A stretch of 64,000 bases of DNA from Opitutales bacterium. GTDB lineage: Bacteria; Verrucomicrobiota; Verrucomicrobiia; Opitutales; UBA2987. Of the stretch, positions 37,674-46,601 are shown piece after piece. Within the stretch, counting starts at the first letter, position 1. Each line of letters begins with the position of its first letter. Below the pieces are notes generated by a model. It ran no database searches and was not told the DNA's origin. It saw only the letters and a list, made by a program, of their open reading frames with translations. Location of the stretch: positions 1 to 64,000 of the forward strand of contig JAJFLU010000048.1 in assembly GCA_021772515.1 (NCBI GenBank). The letters run 5' to 3'. The position numbers and the translations under genes were made by a program.

Positions 37674-38168
37674 ATGAAAGCCAACCTAATCATTCTCATC
37701 ACCGCTCTATTCGCTCCACTCAACTTGGCAGTGGCAACGATTCAGACCGGGGACAATTCATCAATCGGAGATCAGATTTTTTCGGTTTATGGGTTTGATC
37801 TGTCTCCAGAACTCACTGAATTGATTACTGAAACAAGAGCTCAACGGAAATTCGTGATGGTGAGGTCCGATAATTGGGATGGGATTAACGCGGATATTGA
37901 GGTAAGAAGTGGAAGGCTCTATCTAACAAGCTTGTCGATAGATTGGCAGGATAATGAAGAGTTTCTCGTTAAGGTTATACCCCTAGAGAGCGAGAATGGT
38001 GTGTTTTGCTCTTGGTTTAGTGGAGACCTTAGGGACATCGAATATGGGAAACCTTTACATATTAAAAGGATAACTCATTTTTACTTCGAGGAAGGATTGT
38101 TTAAATGCAAGGAAGTGGAAAAAAAGGGGTGGAAATGGTTGAAGTTCTTAAAAAAGGGTTGCAGGTAG
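37674..38168 (+). CDS. Small exported protein of unknown function
   Basis: A 164-residue protein with a clear signal peptide (IILITALFAPLNLAVA). I do not recognise the family. The mature part is mixed alpha/beta with a basic C-terminal tail (KKGWKWLKFLKKG) and three cysteines (in VFCSWF, LFKCKE and the penultimate residue). It lies between the exonuclease and the pilus operon and is on the opposite strand from both. A later small overlapping frame to 38299 is not credible. Confidence 0.6.
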   Translation: MKANLIILITALFAPLNLAVATIQTGDNSSIGDQIFSVYGFDLSPELTELITETRAQRKFVMVRSDNWDGINADIEVRSGRLYLTSLSIDWQDNEEFLVKVIPLESENGVFCSWFSGDLRDIEYGKPLHIKRITHFYFEEGLFKCKEVEKKGWKWLKFLKKGCR

Positions 38169-38260
38169 TATTTACCCAACTTGACCCATCAACCCAAGAG
38201 GTCACACCAAAGAAAAAAATATGCAATTTGTTGGTGATCCTTGAGGCCGGCCGATCTTAC

Positions 38261-40546
38261 TTATTTTCCTCGTTTGATGGCTCCTTCGGGTGTTATTAGG
38301 GCGGGGTTTTGGTAGAGGGAGCCGGGTTCGATATTTTGCACCTTTTGCTGGGCGGGGGAGCCTCCGGGGCTGATGAGGTTGGCGGTCACGAAGATGAGCA
38401 GATTTCGTTTTTGGCTGGATTCGCCCTTCGATCTGAAGAGCCGTCCCAGGAGCGGAATATCTCCGAGAATAGGCACTTTGTCGTTAACCGTTCGCACTTG
38501 CTCGCGGGTCAATCCGCCCATGACCACGGTGGCGCCATCCCAAATGGTAACTTCTGTGCGTATTCTGCGGACCGAGAAAATGGGTTGAAAAAATCCGGAG
38601 GGCACCGTGACAGTTGTGGACCCCGCAATGGCCACACTGGGGCCTCCGTATTCGACGAATCCTTCAAATTCCGTGACCTTGGGTTCCAGTAATAGACTGA
38701 TACTATTGTCATCCTCAACCGAGGGCGTTACTTCCATTTCCACACCGATATTGCGCACGGCGAAATCCCTCGGGGTGCCCGCCGTAATGGCAACTGATCC
38801 GGAGCCTCCCCCCGAGGTCAACGAGAGCGAATCGGAGGATACATTGGCCTCGATATCTCCATAATTTTCGGGGTAACGAAATTCCTGAGCGACCACGATT
38901 TCGGCCGTTTTCCCAGAAAGGACAGTCACTTTGGGGGCGCTTAAAAGATCGCTGCCCTCCTTCCGCGAGAGGGCACGAATAACGGCCTCTATCTGATACT
39001 GACCGATACCACCGGAAATAACGGCCAGATTTCCGGCATCGGAAGCAAGATCTATAGCGCCGGGAATTCGCGGCGGATCAAAGGGCACGGAAAGGTCCGT
39101 CCCCTCCACCGCGCGGGTCGATGTGATGGCATCGGTGAGGGTTTCCACAACACCCGTAACGGGGTTGAGAACCTGCCGCGAGGTGGAATCAGTGGTCGGC
39201 TGAAAGGTGGTTCCCCTGCTAATGTTAATGCGGTTTGAGTCGGGGTTAATGGAAAAGGCATCCTGGAGCGATCGCCCCGATGTGGTGAAGGTATCGTTCT
39301 TGCCGGTTATCAACCAGTTGACACCCATTTCATCAAGATCACTCTGCTGCACCTCCAGAAATTTTGATTCGATTTCGACCTGTTTGATTTCGTTGTAACG
39401 CCGCAGCAAGTTTTCGACTTTTTCAATATTTCTCGGGGTATTGGTAACGATTAACTGGCCATCGGCGATTGCGAGGTCGGCGTTAGGAACCTGATCGAAG
39501 GGTACCCCCGCCCGCTGCAAAAAACTTTTCAGCGCCTCTTCTTCAGCCGTTGGCAAAGTGGGATCAGAAACCGCTGGAGCAGCAGGGGCAAAGGGATCGC
39601 TAACCGAAGAATCGAGGTTTTTCTCGGCCATCCCAAATCCCGTCAAACGAATCATCGTGGACCTCGAAAGCGGAAAGAAATCCGTTTCCAACCGATTTCC
39701 GTTACCGGAACCGGGCCGCACCACGACGGCATCGTTTTGCACATCGTACTCGAATCCAACCGACTCCACAATAAAATCAAGTATGCGATTTAATGGCAGC
39801 CCGCGCAACGCTATCCTCACCTCGGGGTCGCTACCCGACGGGGCGATTAACACTATATTGACGCCTACTCCGCCAGGGTCAAACTCCACCGAGAGAGCAG
39901 AGAGTGTATCGATTACACGGTTCAGTGACACCCCATTGAAATTGACCAGTGGGAGTGATATTTGCCGCAATTTTTCTCGCAACCCATCGGAAGCCACCGC
40001 GGCGTCAGGCTCGGATTCGCGATCAAAAATCTGGGGACGCTGCCAACCACGATCAACCTCCGATAGCAATTGATTTTTAGTTTGCTTACGGTCTCCACCA
40101 TCTTGCAGTAACAAATTTTCATCAACTACAGAATTCTCAGAATAATGATCGGCAGTCTGCGATGCCATTTTGCTAACTGTCTCTCCCCGCAAGACTCGCA
40201 ATCCGTCGACATTGCTTTTTGTAACGTTAGCGTAAGGAGTCACCGCAAGTGATCGATCTATGACTATGAGAGCATTTTCATAGTCCCCATTTTTAACCGA
40301 TGCCGAAGCCCTATCCAATGCCTTTTCAGCCAATAAGTTTGCCCGGTAATGCCGATCTGATTCCTCCAGCACAAGGGTATCAACAGTGTTTATCTCACTC
40401 TGCGTAAGATTGGAATCGTCAGAGGAGCGAGGTGATATATCCGCTCCACAAAGGGTAAGAGTTGCAACTATCGATAGCTGGATAGCGGCAAAGATTTTAA
40501 GGGAGAAATAAGTTGGATATGTAAAGGTGTTGTTGCGAATAGGCAT
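38261..40546 (-). CDS. Secretin (PilQ/GspD type), Amuc_1098-like
   Basis: A 761-residue outer-membrane secretin, the last gene of a five-gene operon. After a signal segment come a TPR-like stretch (residues about 65-105), an STN/TonB-N-like domain (LPLVNFNGVSLNRVIDTLSA), an N1-type domain (VTNTPRNIEKVENLLRRYNE) and the secretin core ending in KVPILGDIPLLGRLFRSKG and RNLLIFVTANLI. It should form the outer-membrane ring through which a pilus or secreted protein passes. Gene order matches the Akkermansia muciniphila Amuc_1102-1098 locus as I know it. A GGCCGGCC palindrome lies just after the stop. Confidence 0.9.
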   Translation of the reverse strand: MPIRNNTFTYPTYFSLKIFAAIQLSIVATLTLCGADISPRSSDDSNLTQSEINTVDTLVLEESDRHYRANLLAEKALDRASASVKNGDYENALIVIDRSLAVTPYANVTKSNVDGLRVLRGETVSKMASQTADHYSENSVVDENLLLQDGGDRKQTKNQLLSEVDRGWQRPQIFDRESEPDAAVASDGLREKLRQISLPLVNFNGVSLNRVIDTLSALSVEFDPGGVGVNIVLIAPSGSDPEVRIALRGLPLNRILDFIVESVGFEYDVQNDAVVVRPGSGNGNRLETDFFPLSRSTMIRLTGFGMAEKNLDSSVSDPFAPAAPAVSDPTLPTAEEEALKSFLQRAGVPFDQVPNADLAIADGQLIVTNTPRNIEKVENLLRRYNEIKQVEIESKFLEVQQSDLDEMGVNWLITGKNDTFTTSGRSLQDAFSINPDSNRINISRGTTFQPTTDSTSRQVLNPVTGVVETLTDAITSTRAVEGTDLSVPFDPPRIPGAIDLASDAGNLAVISGGIGQYQIEAVIRALSRKEGSDLLSAPKVTVLSGKTAEIVVAQEFRYPENYGDIEANVSSDSLSLTSGGGSGSVAITAGTPRDFAVRNIGVEMEVTPSVEDDNSISLLLEPKVTEFEGFVEYGGPSVAIAGSTTVTVPSGFFQPIFSVRRIRTEVTIWDGATVVMGGLTREQVRTVNDKVPILGDIPLLGRLFRSKGESSQKRNLLIFVTANLISPGGSPAQQKVQNIEPGSLYQNPALITPEGAIKRGK

Positions 40547-40571
40547 GAGGATTGTAATAGCTGTGGTTTAG

Positions 40572-41483
40572 TTAGGGGGAAGTCGAAAAGTCTTTTTGAA
40601 CAAAGGATTTAGTCGTCGAAACACCAGCAGAAATGGCCGCAGCAGAATCGGGATAGCGATCGTTATCTATTAAATATAGCGTCCTCCACTCTGATATTTC
40701 AGATTCAATTGAGTCTTTTTTTATTACGACGCTTTTTTCATCAATATCTACAGTATGGAGCGTGTAAATATCCTCACCGGTTAAGAAATTCTGCTGCGGT
40801 TCCAATGTGATCGCCTGTGGATTTGCACCCGTGGTGCGTAAAATGGCGCCGACTTGGGAACTGTAGCGAATTTCAGGCCCAAGAGTGATCCTCTCCCCGA
40901 GGCGAGTATCTAGAATTTGAAGTTCAATCGATTCGCGTAGTAACGGTGCATTATTGGAATCACTCGATATCCTTCGATCCACATCGAATGTGAGTATTGT
41001 GACGCCCTCATTACTTAAAATATCTCCCACTTTTACCCGCAAATCCTCGCCGGACTTCTCGTTACCAAGCAGAATGTGATATTCTCCCTTTACACCGGCA
41101 AAGCCCTTGTATTGCAGCCGGTAAGGGAAACGTGCAAATCCCACCAACTCGATTCCAAATCCGTCCCCGTGCTCAATTGGTTTTATGGGTGGCTCGAGCA
41201 CAAAAGTATTCTCGATGGTATTATAGTATATCTTTGGAGGAGAGAATATTTCGAAAATGGCCTCATCATCCCAGGATTGTCGCGCAGGCTCATTCCACAT
41301 AGGCGGTAATCTCGAAGAAGATGCGGTTTCATTTATCTGATACGGGCTGGAAATTGAATTTGACGATGCATTAAACACCAATTCAGTTTCAGCACTACTA
41401 GGATTAAAGTAATACCAAGTAGCGCTTATGCCTAGAATTATCAGACACACATAAAACAGAATTATTTCGTATCGAAAATTCAT
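40572..41483 (-). CDS. Membrane-anchored pilus-locus protein, Amuc_1099-like (PilP position)
   Basis: A 303-residue protein with one N-terminal membrane helix (IILFYVCLIILGISATWYYF) and a periplasmic beta-rich remainder. Its place between the PilO-like and secretin genes is that of PilP/GspC, which link the inner-membrane platform to the secretin. Sequence motifs for PilP are not evident, so identity rests on size, topology and order. ATG 41483 begins four nucleotides after the preceding stop and gives the helix; the longer frame overlaps the neighbour by 71 nt and is rejected. Confidence 0.7.
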   Translation of the reverse strand: MNFRYEIILFYVCLIILGISATWYYFNPSSAETELVFNASSNSISSPYQINETASSSRLPPMWNEPARQSWDDEAIFEIFSPPKIYYNTIENTFVLEPPIKPIEHGDGFGIELVGFARFPYRLQYKGFAGVKGEYHILLGNEKSGEDLRVKVGDILSNEGVTILTFDVDRRISSDSNNAPLLRESIELQILDTRLGERITLGPEIRYSSQVGAILRTTGANPQAITLEPQQNFLTGEDIYTLHTVDIDEKSVVIKKDSIESEISEWRTLYLIDNDRYPDSAAAISAGVSTTKSFVQKDFSTSP

Positions 41484-41487
41484 TTTG

Positions 41488-42486
41488 CTATCTAAAATTG
41501 CCCACGGTTTTACCGCCGGGATTATTTCCCTCTTCTCGCGCGTTGGTTTCCAGTTCAAAGTATTCCAATACTACTGTAAACACAGAGGAATTTTCTTCGA
41601 CAATAGGAACTGCTATGCTTGATTTTCCACTAGAATTATTATTCTCGAAAATTCCGTAGGCATTTGAGTCGCCCGAATAGTCTATTGAAGAGTTTCCCTC
41701 GTTAAACCCGTCACTTGAGGGAATAACTTCTACACTCTGCACGCGGATCGGCATTTCCAATGCGTAAAGTCCCGCCAAAAATTTGCGCAAATTTTCGGTG
41801 CGGCCAGTAAAGGCTATACAAACCCCAAAAGAGACCGCCACTTCCTCTACATTAGACGCGATAGAATGGCTTTGGCTAAAATACTCCTCATTTTTTAAGC
41901 TAATGTTGCGTGTTACAATATTTTTACCGGCCATAGATATCGATTCTCTCTGCACGGAAACTAATCTATCGGGTTTTGCGTCGAACAAGATATCGAGAAG
42001 TTTTCCCAAAACCAATTGCTGCCCGTAAAGCTCGCCCGCTGATTCTATCTGAATTTCGCTCTTGTTGGTAAGAAGAGAACCAAATGTAAAATTTTCATTA
42101 TCACTAAGGTTAATTCCCGCCTCACTCGCCCGTTTACGGTAGTTTTCCACGAATTTAAACAGATCAAAATACAGATCCTGTGTTTCAGCATAACGATCTT
42201 GAAGTTCCACCGATGAAATAGCGCCCTTGGTTAATTTTCTATTGAGAGATTCGAGTAGGTTAGTGAGGAGCTCTCGGTGTTTCTTGATGGCGGCCAGATT
42301 TCGGGTGTCGGGGTATGGCTCAACCTCCCTTAGCAGGTCAACCGCCACTGCCTTCGACTCGTATTGAATCTTTGCCAAGGCCATTTTTTTTGCAGCAGAA
42401 ATAGATAATACGATTTCAGAAAATATAGCCACGGGAAATACCACCAATAGTAGCAATAATACTAACCTGTATTTAAAATTATCCAT
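41488..42486 (-). CDS. Amuc_1100-like pilus-locus protein (PilO-like)
   Basis: A 332-residue protein with one N-terminal membrane helix (YRLVLLLLLVVFPVAIFSEIVL), a coiled-coil region (residues about 65-130) and a ferredoxin-like periplasmic domain with the strand pattern VAVSFGVCIAFTGRTENLRKFL. Size, topology and position match Amuc_1100, whose structure resembles PilN/PilO inner-membrane platform proteins. It starts four nucleotides after the PilM/N gene stop. A long Ser/Asn-rich loop near residues 265-300 is divergent. Assignment is by layout and fold pattern. Confidence 0.75.
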   Translation of the reverse strand: MDNFKYRLVLLLLLVVFPVAIFSEIVLSISAAKKMALAKIQYESKAVAVDLLREVEPYPDTRNLAAIKKHRELLTNLLESLNRKLTKGAISSVELQDRYAETQDLYFDLFKFVENYRKRASEAGINLSDNENFTFGSLLTNKSEIQIESAGELYGQQLVLGKLLDILFDAKPDRLVSVQRESISMAGKNIVTRNISLKNEEYFSQSHSIASNVEEVAVSFGVCIAFTGRTENLRKFLAGLYALEMPIRVQSVEVIPSSDGFNEGNSSIDYSGDSNAYGIFENNNSSGKSSIAVPIVEENSSVFTVVLEYFELETNAREEGNNPGGKTVGNFR

Positions 42487-42490
42487 GGTC

Positions 42491-44152
42491 TTAAAGTAGA
42501 GTTCCCGGATTAATTACTACTGTAAATTCGAATTTTAGAAGTCCTTGGCCGCTGGCATCGAATGTTCTTTGCTCGACTCTGTTGACGAATTTGGACTCAG
42601 AAAAAGCTCCCAATAACTGATTCACGCGCTGCTGAACGTTAGTACTAACTCTGGCAAGAGGGTTTTCGCGGTCGAGCATCCGACCGGTAAGGCGAAATCG
42701 AATTTCATTTTCCGATTCCGTATTTTCATTTTTGAGAATTTTCAACTCATCTAGCCAAACATCTTCCACCTCGACCAAACGCCCTTGAATATCTGATAAA
42801 AAGGCAACCCAAGCTCCCCTGGAACGCAGCAACGATTCGCGCTCATAGATTTTACTACGAAGCTTCTCTATCTGGCCAATCGTTTCGGATATATTTAGAT
42901 GGTTGGAATTCATCGGAGCCCACTCGCGGTTGAGAGCCTCGATCTGCGCCTGATAGGTGTTTGAGGCCTCCTGAAAGCGCTCCAGCGGGAGGAATAAAGC
43001 CACTATCAGCAGGCAGGCGGCAGCGACTAGATAGGGACTTCGACGCTCAAGAGCGCGCTGCTTTAAAATATTTGGAGGAAGCAAATTGAGATCGGTAGCA
43101 GGGGCTGATATCGAAAGAGTAACGCTGGCCTGTCCGATCATATCAGCAATCCGTAATCGATCTTGATTCACATTCTCAGCATCTACCTTTTCCCCTAGTT
43201 GGGTGTCTTCTAACGGGTTAAAAAACTCGACAGGTAGTGAAAAATTTTCCTCCAAATGTTCTCTACAACCAGGTAGCATAGCGCCTCGACCCGACAGGAG
43301 TATTTTTTGTGGATCAACCACTTCAGACTGACTACGAAAATTAGCGGTTGAGCGACTAATTTCCGTACTTACACGGTTCATAAATTGCTGCGATTCGTGG
43401 CGAACAATTTTCAAACTAGTTTCCTCGGTTTGAGCTTCCGGATTACTATTAGCGCATTTTAACTTCGCTTTTTCAGCGTTGAAAAAGGAAATTCCCAGCT
43501 TTTCGGCGATAGACATTGTGAGGGAGTTTCCACCCAGAGGAATGCCTCGAAATAAAAATCCGTCAGGCTTGATATAGACAAATGACGAAGAGCGAGCCCC
43601 CAATTTTAAAAGTAATACATTTCCGGAAGAATTTGGAAATTGTTGACGGTAGGCCTGATATTCCATCAGGGAATCAGAGCGGATTGATAACGGCTTTAAA
43701 CCCATTCGATTCGCGCTTTGGCATAGCGCTTCAGCGAAATCCTTTTTGCACGAAAGTAGGGTCACATCCAAATCGAAATCATCACTACCGGTAATCTCCC
43801 AATCCCATACGAGGTCTTCCAATTTATAGGGTAAGTTCTGCTCCGCTTCACTCGTGATCGCCGCTGCCTGTCGGGATTTTTCGACGATGGGAACCTTTAT
43901 TTTCTTCACCAGCAGCGAATACCCCGGCGCTATAATGTGAGCCTCACCTTGCAGGCTTTTCGACGACAGCACTTCCCTGGCCGCACTTTCAATTGCTGGC
44001 AGCCAATCCCTTTGTTGGGTGTAATCATAGTTCAGGTCGCGGGAAACGTATTCCTCCAGAACCAGTTCATTTTTAGAACTAGCGGAAAACCTGGCCGCCG
44101 TGAAATGGCTTGAACCAAAGCTGACAACAAGAGTTGTGCGTTGTCGTTTCAC
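42491..44152 (-). CDS. PilM-PilN fusion protein, Amuc_1101-like
   Basis: A 553-residue protein. Residues 1-340 are an actin-like PilM ATPase (VVSFGSSHFTAARF, SEAEQNLPYKLEDLVWDWEI, LLLKLGARSSSFVYI, ILLSGRGAMLPGCREHLEE). Residues 354-362 give DLNLLPPNI, the PilN entry motif that normally is bound by PilM, and a membrane helix (373-391) and coiled-coil periplasmic part follow. Thus cytoplasmic and membrane platform parts are on one chain. It would anchor the pilus or secretion machinery at the inner membrane. Confidence 0.85.
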   Translation of the reverse strand: MKRQRTTLVVSFGSSHFTAARFSASSKNELVLEEYVSRDLNYDYTQQRDWLPAIESAAREVLSSKSLQGEAHIIAPGYSLLVKKIKVPIVEKSRQAAAITSEAEQNLPYKLEDLVWDWEITGSDDFDLDVTLLSCKKDFAEALCQSANRMGLKPLSIRSDSLMEYQAYRQQFPNSSGNVLLLKLGARSSSFVYIKPDGFLFRGIPLGGNSLTMSIAEKLGISFFNAEKAKLKCANSNPEAQTEETSLKIVRHESQQFMNRVSTEISRSTANFRSQSEVVDPQKILLSGRGAMLPGCREHLEENFSLPVEFFNPLEDTQLGEKVDAENVNQDRLRIADMIGQASVTLSISAPATDLNLLPPNILKQRALERRSPYLVAAACLLIVALFLPLERFQEASNTYQAQIEALNREWAPMNSNHLNISETIGQIEKLRSKIYERESLLRSRGAWVAFLSDIQGRLVEVEDVWLDELKILKNENTESENEIRFRLTGRMLDRENPLARVSTNVQQRVNQLLGAFSESKFVNRVEQRTFDASGQGLLKFEFTVVINPGTLL

Positions 44153-44176
44153 TGATTTGGAAAAGGGTGGTGTCTT

Positions 44177-44809
44177 CTATTCGTCCGGTTTTCGGACATA
44201 GGCAGGGGAAACCTGCATTTTGCGGCTGATTTGCTGAAAAGGTGTGTGGTAAATCGGGAGGAGGACGCCCTCGTTTTCAACCGCCAACGATGCCAGACGC
44301 TCCCTGAAACTGTCCACAAGGCTGGCGTTTTTTAGGTTGGTCGAAACATTTTCGCGCCGTGTTGGCAAAGCTTGCCCCTTCACCGATAGCTCGACCAGAT
44401 ATGCGAACGGTTCGGCTCTCAAATTATCGCGCTCGACCACCTCCGGCGGGAGATAAAAGAAAATACTCCGCCGAACGTTCTCCTCCAGCGTGGGAATCCT
44501 GGCTTGGGCGTTGAAAAACCGGAAGCGCTTGCTTTCGCCCGATTCCAGCGAATAACCAAGTCCAAGCGTAACGAGAATATCGTCAACATACCGCTCATTC
44601 AAGGCATCCGGTGACGAATTGGAGCCGCCCATGATCTCGACCTCGATCTCCAGCCAGTAATTTCTCCCTTCGGTGATCTTTTCCCTGGAAAACCGAACAG
44701 AATTTACAGATACCGGATCCCCATAGTTGGCATCAAGCCTTGCCAATGAGCAAAGATAGAGAAAAAGGCTACCAAAAGCAACCATACAATAAACATGCCG
44801 GTGAAGCAT
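44177..44809 (-). CDS. Exported Amuc_1102-like pilus-locus protein
   Basis: A 210-residue protein with a signal peptide (CMVAFGSLFLYLCSLARLDA). The mature part looks beta-rich, with VSVNSVRFSREKITEG, NYWLEIEVEI and RSIFFYLPPEVV segments. It is the first large gene of the operon, 24 nt before PilM/N. Its position and size equal Amuc_1102 of A. muciniphila; sequence recognition beyond that is weak. It may act as a periplasmic or pilus-associated component. Confidence 0.65.
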   Translation of the reverse strand: MLHRHVYCMVAFGSLFLYLCSLARLDANYGDPVSVNSVRFSREKITEGRNYWLEIEVEIMGGSNSSPDALNERYVDDILVTLGLGYSLESGESKRFRFFNAQARIPTLEENVRRSIFFYLPPEVVERDNLRAEPFAYLVELSVKGQALPTRRENVSTNLKNASLVDSFRERLASLAVENEGVLLPIYHTPFQQISRKMQVSPAYVRKPDE

Positions 44810-44880
44810 TCATCCAAGTATGCAAAGTCAGCCAATGGATCAACAATATAAATCAAAACTAAGTAGAAGTACGTAGTGTT

Positions 44881-45048
44881 TTAGAGATTATCAACAAAAT
44901 TGGCAGGAAATTGATGCCCAGGACGGGGTACACGCAGGCTATTTTGGTAAAGAATTGAAATCAGGACGCCGTCGCTGATACCCGCCACTTCGTCACCGGA
45001 AGAACTAATTGGTAGCCAATGTCGCAAATTTGTATTTAGAATGGCCAT
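44881..45048 (-). CDS. Candidate 55-residue microprotein upstream of the pilus operon
   Basis: An open frame from ATG 45048 to TAA 44881 in a 463-nt gap, in the same direction as the pilus operon and 71 nt before it. It encodes 55 residues beginning MAILNTNLRHWLPISSS and ending PGHQFPANFVDNL, without membrane helix. Its base composition is visibly richer in G+C than both flanks, as coding DNA here is. No family is recognised and no good SD is seen. It may be a real small gene or a remnant. Confidence 0.35.
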   Translation of the reverse strand: MAILNTNLRHWLPISSSGDEVAGISDGVLISILYQNSLRVPRPGHQFPANFVDNL

Positions 45049-45101
45049 ATCATGCCAAAAGGAATGACTGCTTAAAACTCACTGGCACAAGATCTTTCCC
45101 C

Positions 45102-45115
45102 TAGAGGGTGTCTAA
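45102..45115 (+). repeat. 14-nt repeat, copy 1 (TAGAGGGTGTCTAA)
   Basis: The same 14 nt occurs at 49638-49651 in the same orientation. Copy 1 lies in the AT-rich, gene-free part (45049-45272), where the plus strand becomes strikingly T/G-rich (45190-45270). Short sequences of this kind resemble ends of insertion elements; no transposase is present. Confidence 0.4.
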
Positions 45116-45272
45116 CTCATTTAACTTGTTACTCTTTCTATGGAAGGGAAAGTAAACACCTCGTGTATTTGTTTAATTTCTTGATTGAGAATTACTTGGA
45201 TTTTTGTTTTGTTGGTTGGTATCCGTTTGGTTTCTCTGTTGTTGTTGTCGTTATTATTTCTGAAAATTTATT

Positions 45273-45437
45273 ATGAATAAACTTTGCATATTTGTTGGAT
45301 TGACTGCTGGGAGTTACCTCGGATGGTGGCTTGGGATGAAGCTGGAGGGTTTTACCACTGCCCTGATTTTGAGCTCGGTTTTCAGCATTGGCGGAGTGGT
45401 TGCCGGTTGGTATGTCAATCGCAGGTTTTTCATGTAG
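45273..45437 (+). CDS. Small (54-residue) glycine-zipper membrane protein
   Basis: ATG 45273 to TAG 45437. The 54 residues form two hydrophobic segments with small-residue spacing (FVGLTAGSYLGWWLGMK, then LILSSVFSIGGVVAGWYV) and a basic end (NRRFFM), giving a helical hairpin topology. Composition and orderly hydrophobicity make chance unlikely. It precedes the racemase gene by 38 nt on the same strand. Function unknown. Confidence 0.7.
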   Translation: MNKLCIFVGLTAGSYLGWWLGMKLEGFTTALILSSVFSIGGVVAGWYVNRRFFM

Positions 45438-45475
45438 TCGATGGTGATGGCGGGTCGATCAGCAACTATTGAAAG

Positions 45476-46171
45476 ATGAAAACAGTGGGGTTGATCGGCG
45501 GGATGAGCTGGGAGTCCACCGCCGTTTATTACGACCTTATCAACAAAGGCGTGCAAAAGCGCGCCGGGGGTCTGCATTCGGCACAGATTTTGATGCACAG
45601 CCTGGACTTCGCCCCAATCGAAGTTTTGCAAAAAGAGAGCCGCTGGGCGGAGGCCACCCATATTTTATGCGATAGCGCACGACGTCTCGAAGGCGCTGGG
45701 GCGGATTTTTTCGCAATCTGCACCAACACCATGCACAAGATGGCCGACGAAGTGGCCGCTTCCGCAAAAATTCCCTTCATTCACATCGCTGACGCTTCGG
45801 CGGGGGTTCTCAAGGATGCGGGTCTGCAAACCATCGGCTTGCTCGGCACTCGGTTCACGATGGAGGAGGACTTTTACAAGGGCCGTTTGTCTCAAAAACA
45901 CGGGTTACAAGCGCTCGTGCCGCCCGATGGTGAGAGGGAAACCGTCAACCGCATTATCTACGAGGAACTCTGCAAGGGCCAAATCGAAAACAAATCGAAA
46001 AAGGCGGTTCAGGGTATTATCCAAAATCTCCAAAAATGCGGCGCAGAGGCCATTTTGCTCGCCTGCACCGAATTAGCCTTGCTCACCCCACCGGAGAAAT
46101 CCTCCGTTAGATTATTTGACACCACACGCATTCACGCCAATAATTTGATAAACTTAATCTTGGAGGAATAA
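45476..46171 (+). CDS. Aspartate/glutamate racemase family protein
   Basis: A 231-residue cofactor-independent racemase of the Asp/Glu (YgeA) family. The two catalytic cysteines are in FFAICTNTMHKM (residues about 80-91) and AILLACTELALL (about 191-202). MKTVGLIGGMSWESTAVYY at the start is diagnostic. It would make D-aspartate or D-glutamate, or racemise another amino acid, for cell-wall or signalling use. ATG 45476 has a GAAAG SD. The membrane-protein gene follows after 2 nt. Confidence 0.9.
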   Translation: MKTVGLIGGMSWESTAVYYDLINKGVQKRAGGLHSAQILMHSLDFAPIEVLQKESRWAEATHILCDSARRLEGAGADFFAICTNTMHKMADEVAASAKIPFIHIADASAGVLKDAGLQTIGLLGTRFTMEEDFYKGRLSQKHGLQALVPPDGERETVNRIIYEELCKGQIENKSKKAVQGIIQNLQKCGAEAILLACTELALLTPPEKSSVRLFDTTRIHANNLINLILEE

Positions 46172-46173
46172 TC

Positions 46174-46569
46174 ATGGAAGTAGAAGGAACCATCGCAATC
46201 GTAGTATCCCATCTGATGTTCATCATCGGTTTATCCGAACTCATTCACGCAAAACTCTGGGCGCGCTACACGGAGGAATTGCTGGAATCCGAGCATACCG
46301 TCATAATGCACACGCCTTTCTGGCTGGTTTTCGGTTTGGTCATTGTCAATGGGCACAATATCTGGGAAATGAGCCCACCGGTTATCGTCACCGTATTTGG
46401 ATGGTTGATGCTTGTTAAATGCATCCTCGTAATGATGGCGCCAACGCCCATGCTCTCTATCGGCAGAAAAATGAAGTCCTCCCGGATGATGGCATTGAGA
46501 ATTTCCGGAGTCGTCATGATCGCCCTCGGCACCTATGTCATGCTCGACACCTATTCCCGCTACGGCTGA
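46174..46569 (+). CDS. Small four-helix membrane protein of unknown function
   Basis: A 131-residue protein with four hydrophobic helices and short polar loops (AIVVSHLMFIIGLSELIHA first). Two nucleotides separate it from the racemase gene, so translation is coupled. No family is recognised. The pairing hints at an amino-acid-related membrane function, but nothing more can be said. Confidence 0.65.
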   Translation: MEVEGTIAIVVSHLMFIIGLSELIHAKLWARYTEELLESEHTVIMHTPFWLVFGLVIVNGHNIWEMSPPVIVTVFGWLMLVKCILVMMAPTPMLSIGRKMKSSRMMALRISGVVMIALGTYVMLDTYSRYG

Positions 46570-46601
46570 AGAGGGCAAATACCGCCCTACCTACCCTTAT
46601 T

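Noticed and set aside
44810-45272. tRNA or structured RNA in the large gap
   Set aside because: No TPsiC-arm-like motif or cloverleaf, and no SRP, tmRNA or 6S core motif could be found by eye.
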